Assembly (NCBI GenBank): GCA_964465665.1
Contig: CAYXKM010000238.1
Span: 1-6,721 of the forward strand
From: JAKEGN01 sp964465665
GTDB lineage: Bacteria; Pseudomonadota; Gammaproteobacteria; Steroidobacterales; Woeseiaceae
Length of the DNA stretch: 6,721 bases
Direction of reading: 5' to 3'
Shown here: positions 6,714 through 6,721 of the stretch, piece after piece
Numbering within the stretch: position 1 is the stretch's first letter
How the letters are laid out: every line of letters starts with the position of its first letter
Notes under the pieces: generated by a model
Databases searched by the model: none
The model's input: the letters and a program-made list of their open reading frames with translations, nothing else
Told to the model about the DNA's origin: nothing
Translations under genes and position numbers: made by a program

Positions 6714-6721
6714 GAGCGCAT
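6707..6721 (-). repeat. 15-bp inverted repeat, right arm (at window edge)
   Basis: GCCGTTCGAGCGCAT is the reverse complement of 6603-6617. It reaches the last base of the window, so the true length of the arm is unknown. Confidence 0.75.

Larger units (their letters stand above)
6521..6721. other. Apparently non-coding region rich in short repeats, open at right edge
   Basis: No convincing gene is seen in these 201 bases. The open frames, such as ATG at 6580 or ATG at 6603 on the plus strand, run to the window edge but give Arg/Cys-rich translations with no recognisable domain. The 6603 ATG has purine-rich AAGGGGAG directly before it, so a small gene entering the next window cannot be excluded. 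A weak CCGC-ATT-GCGG hairpin lies just after the lrp stop (6525-6535), without a clear T-run. The rest is the repeat cluster listed separately. Confidence 0.6.

Noticed and set aside
6603..6721. Small plus-strand gene starting at 6603 behind AAGGGGAG
   Set aside because: The purine run is too close to the ATG, the translation has no recognisable features, and its sequence is made mostly of inverted and direct repeats. It cannot be fully excluded because it runs off the edge.

Overview
The window is compact, GC-rich bacterial DNA with four protein genes. Three are on the minus strand (transcription order: fused indolepyruvate ferredoxin oxidoreductase, metallo-beta-lactamase-fold hydrolase, gamma-glutamyltransferase). 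One is on the plus strand (an Lrp/AsnC-type regulator) and is divergent from the oxidoreductase. The GC content, the fused single-chain oxidoreductase paired with a divergent Lrp-type regulator, and the lipoprotein-type signal on the gamma-glutamyltransferase suggest a Pseudomonadota chromosome. Gammaproteobacteria is my best guess, but no rRNA or other marker is present to prove it.

Layout from left to right: 1-1240 (minus) holds the N-terminal ~413 codons of gamma-glutamyltransferase, running off the left edge. 1241-1306 is a short gap with a striking inverted repeat that spans the ggt start codon. 1307-2350 (minus) is an MBL-fold hydrolase with a C-terminal winged-helix-like tail. 2406-5891 (minus) is a 1161-residue fused indolepyruvate:ferredoxin oxidoreductase. 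5892-6043 is the divergent regulatory region. 6044-6520 (plus) is the Lrp/AsnC regulator. 6521-6721 appears non-coding and holds a cluster of short direct and inverted repeats that continues past the right edge.

How the genes may work together (inference): the regulator probably senses an amino acid and controls the divergent oxidoreductase. The oxidoreductase oxidatively decarboxylates 2-oxo acids made from amino acids by transamination, aromatic ones in the characterised relatives, to acyl-CoA. The MBL-fold enzyme lies 55 bp downstream on the same strand and could act on a thioester or ester from the same pathway. The exported gamma-glutamyltransferase could supply amino acids from glutathione or gamma-glutamyl peptides. 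The short same-strand gaps (55 and 66 bp) allow one operon, but the sequence does not prove co-transcription.

The protein content is ordinary catabolic housekeeping; I see no defence system, CRISPR array or clear mobile-element gene. The parts least explained by known features are the start-codon hairpin of ggt, the inverted repeat in the divergent promoter region, and the repeat cluster at the right edge.
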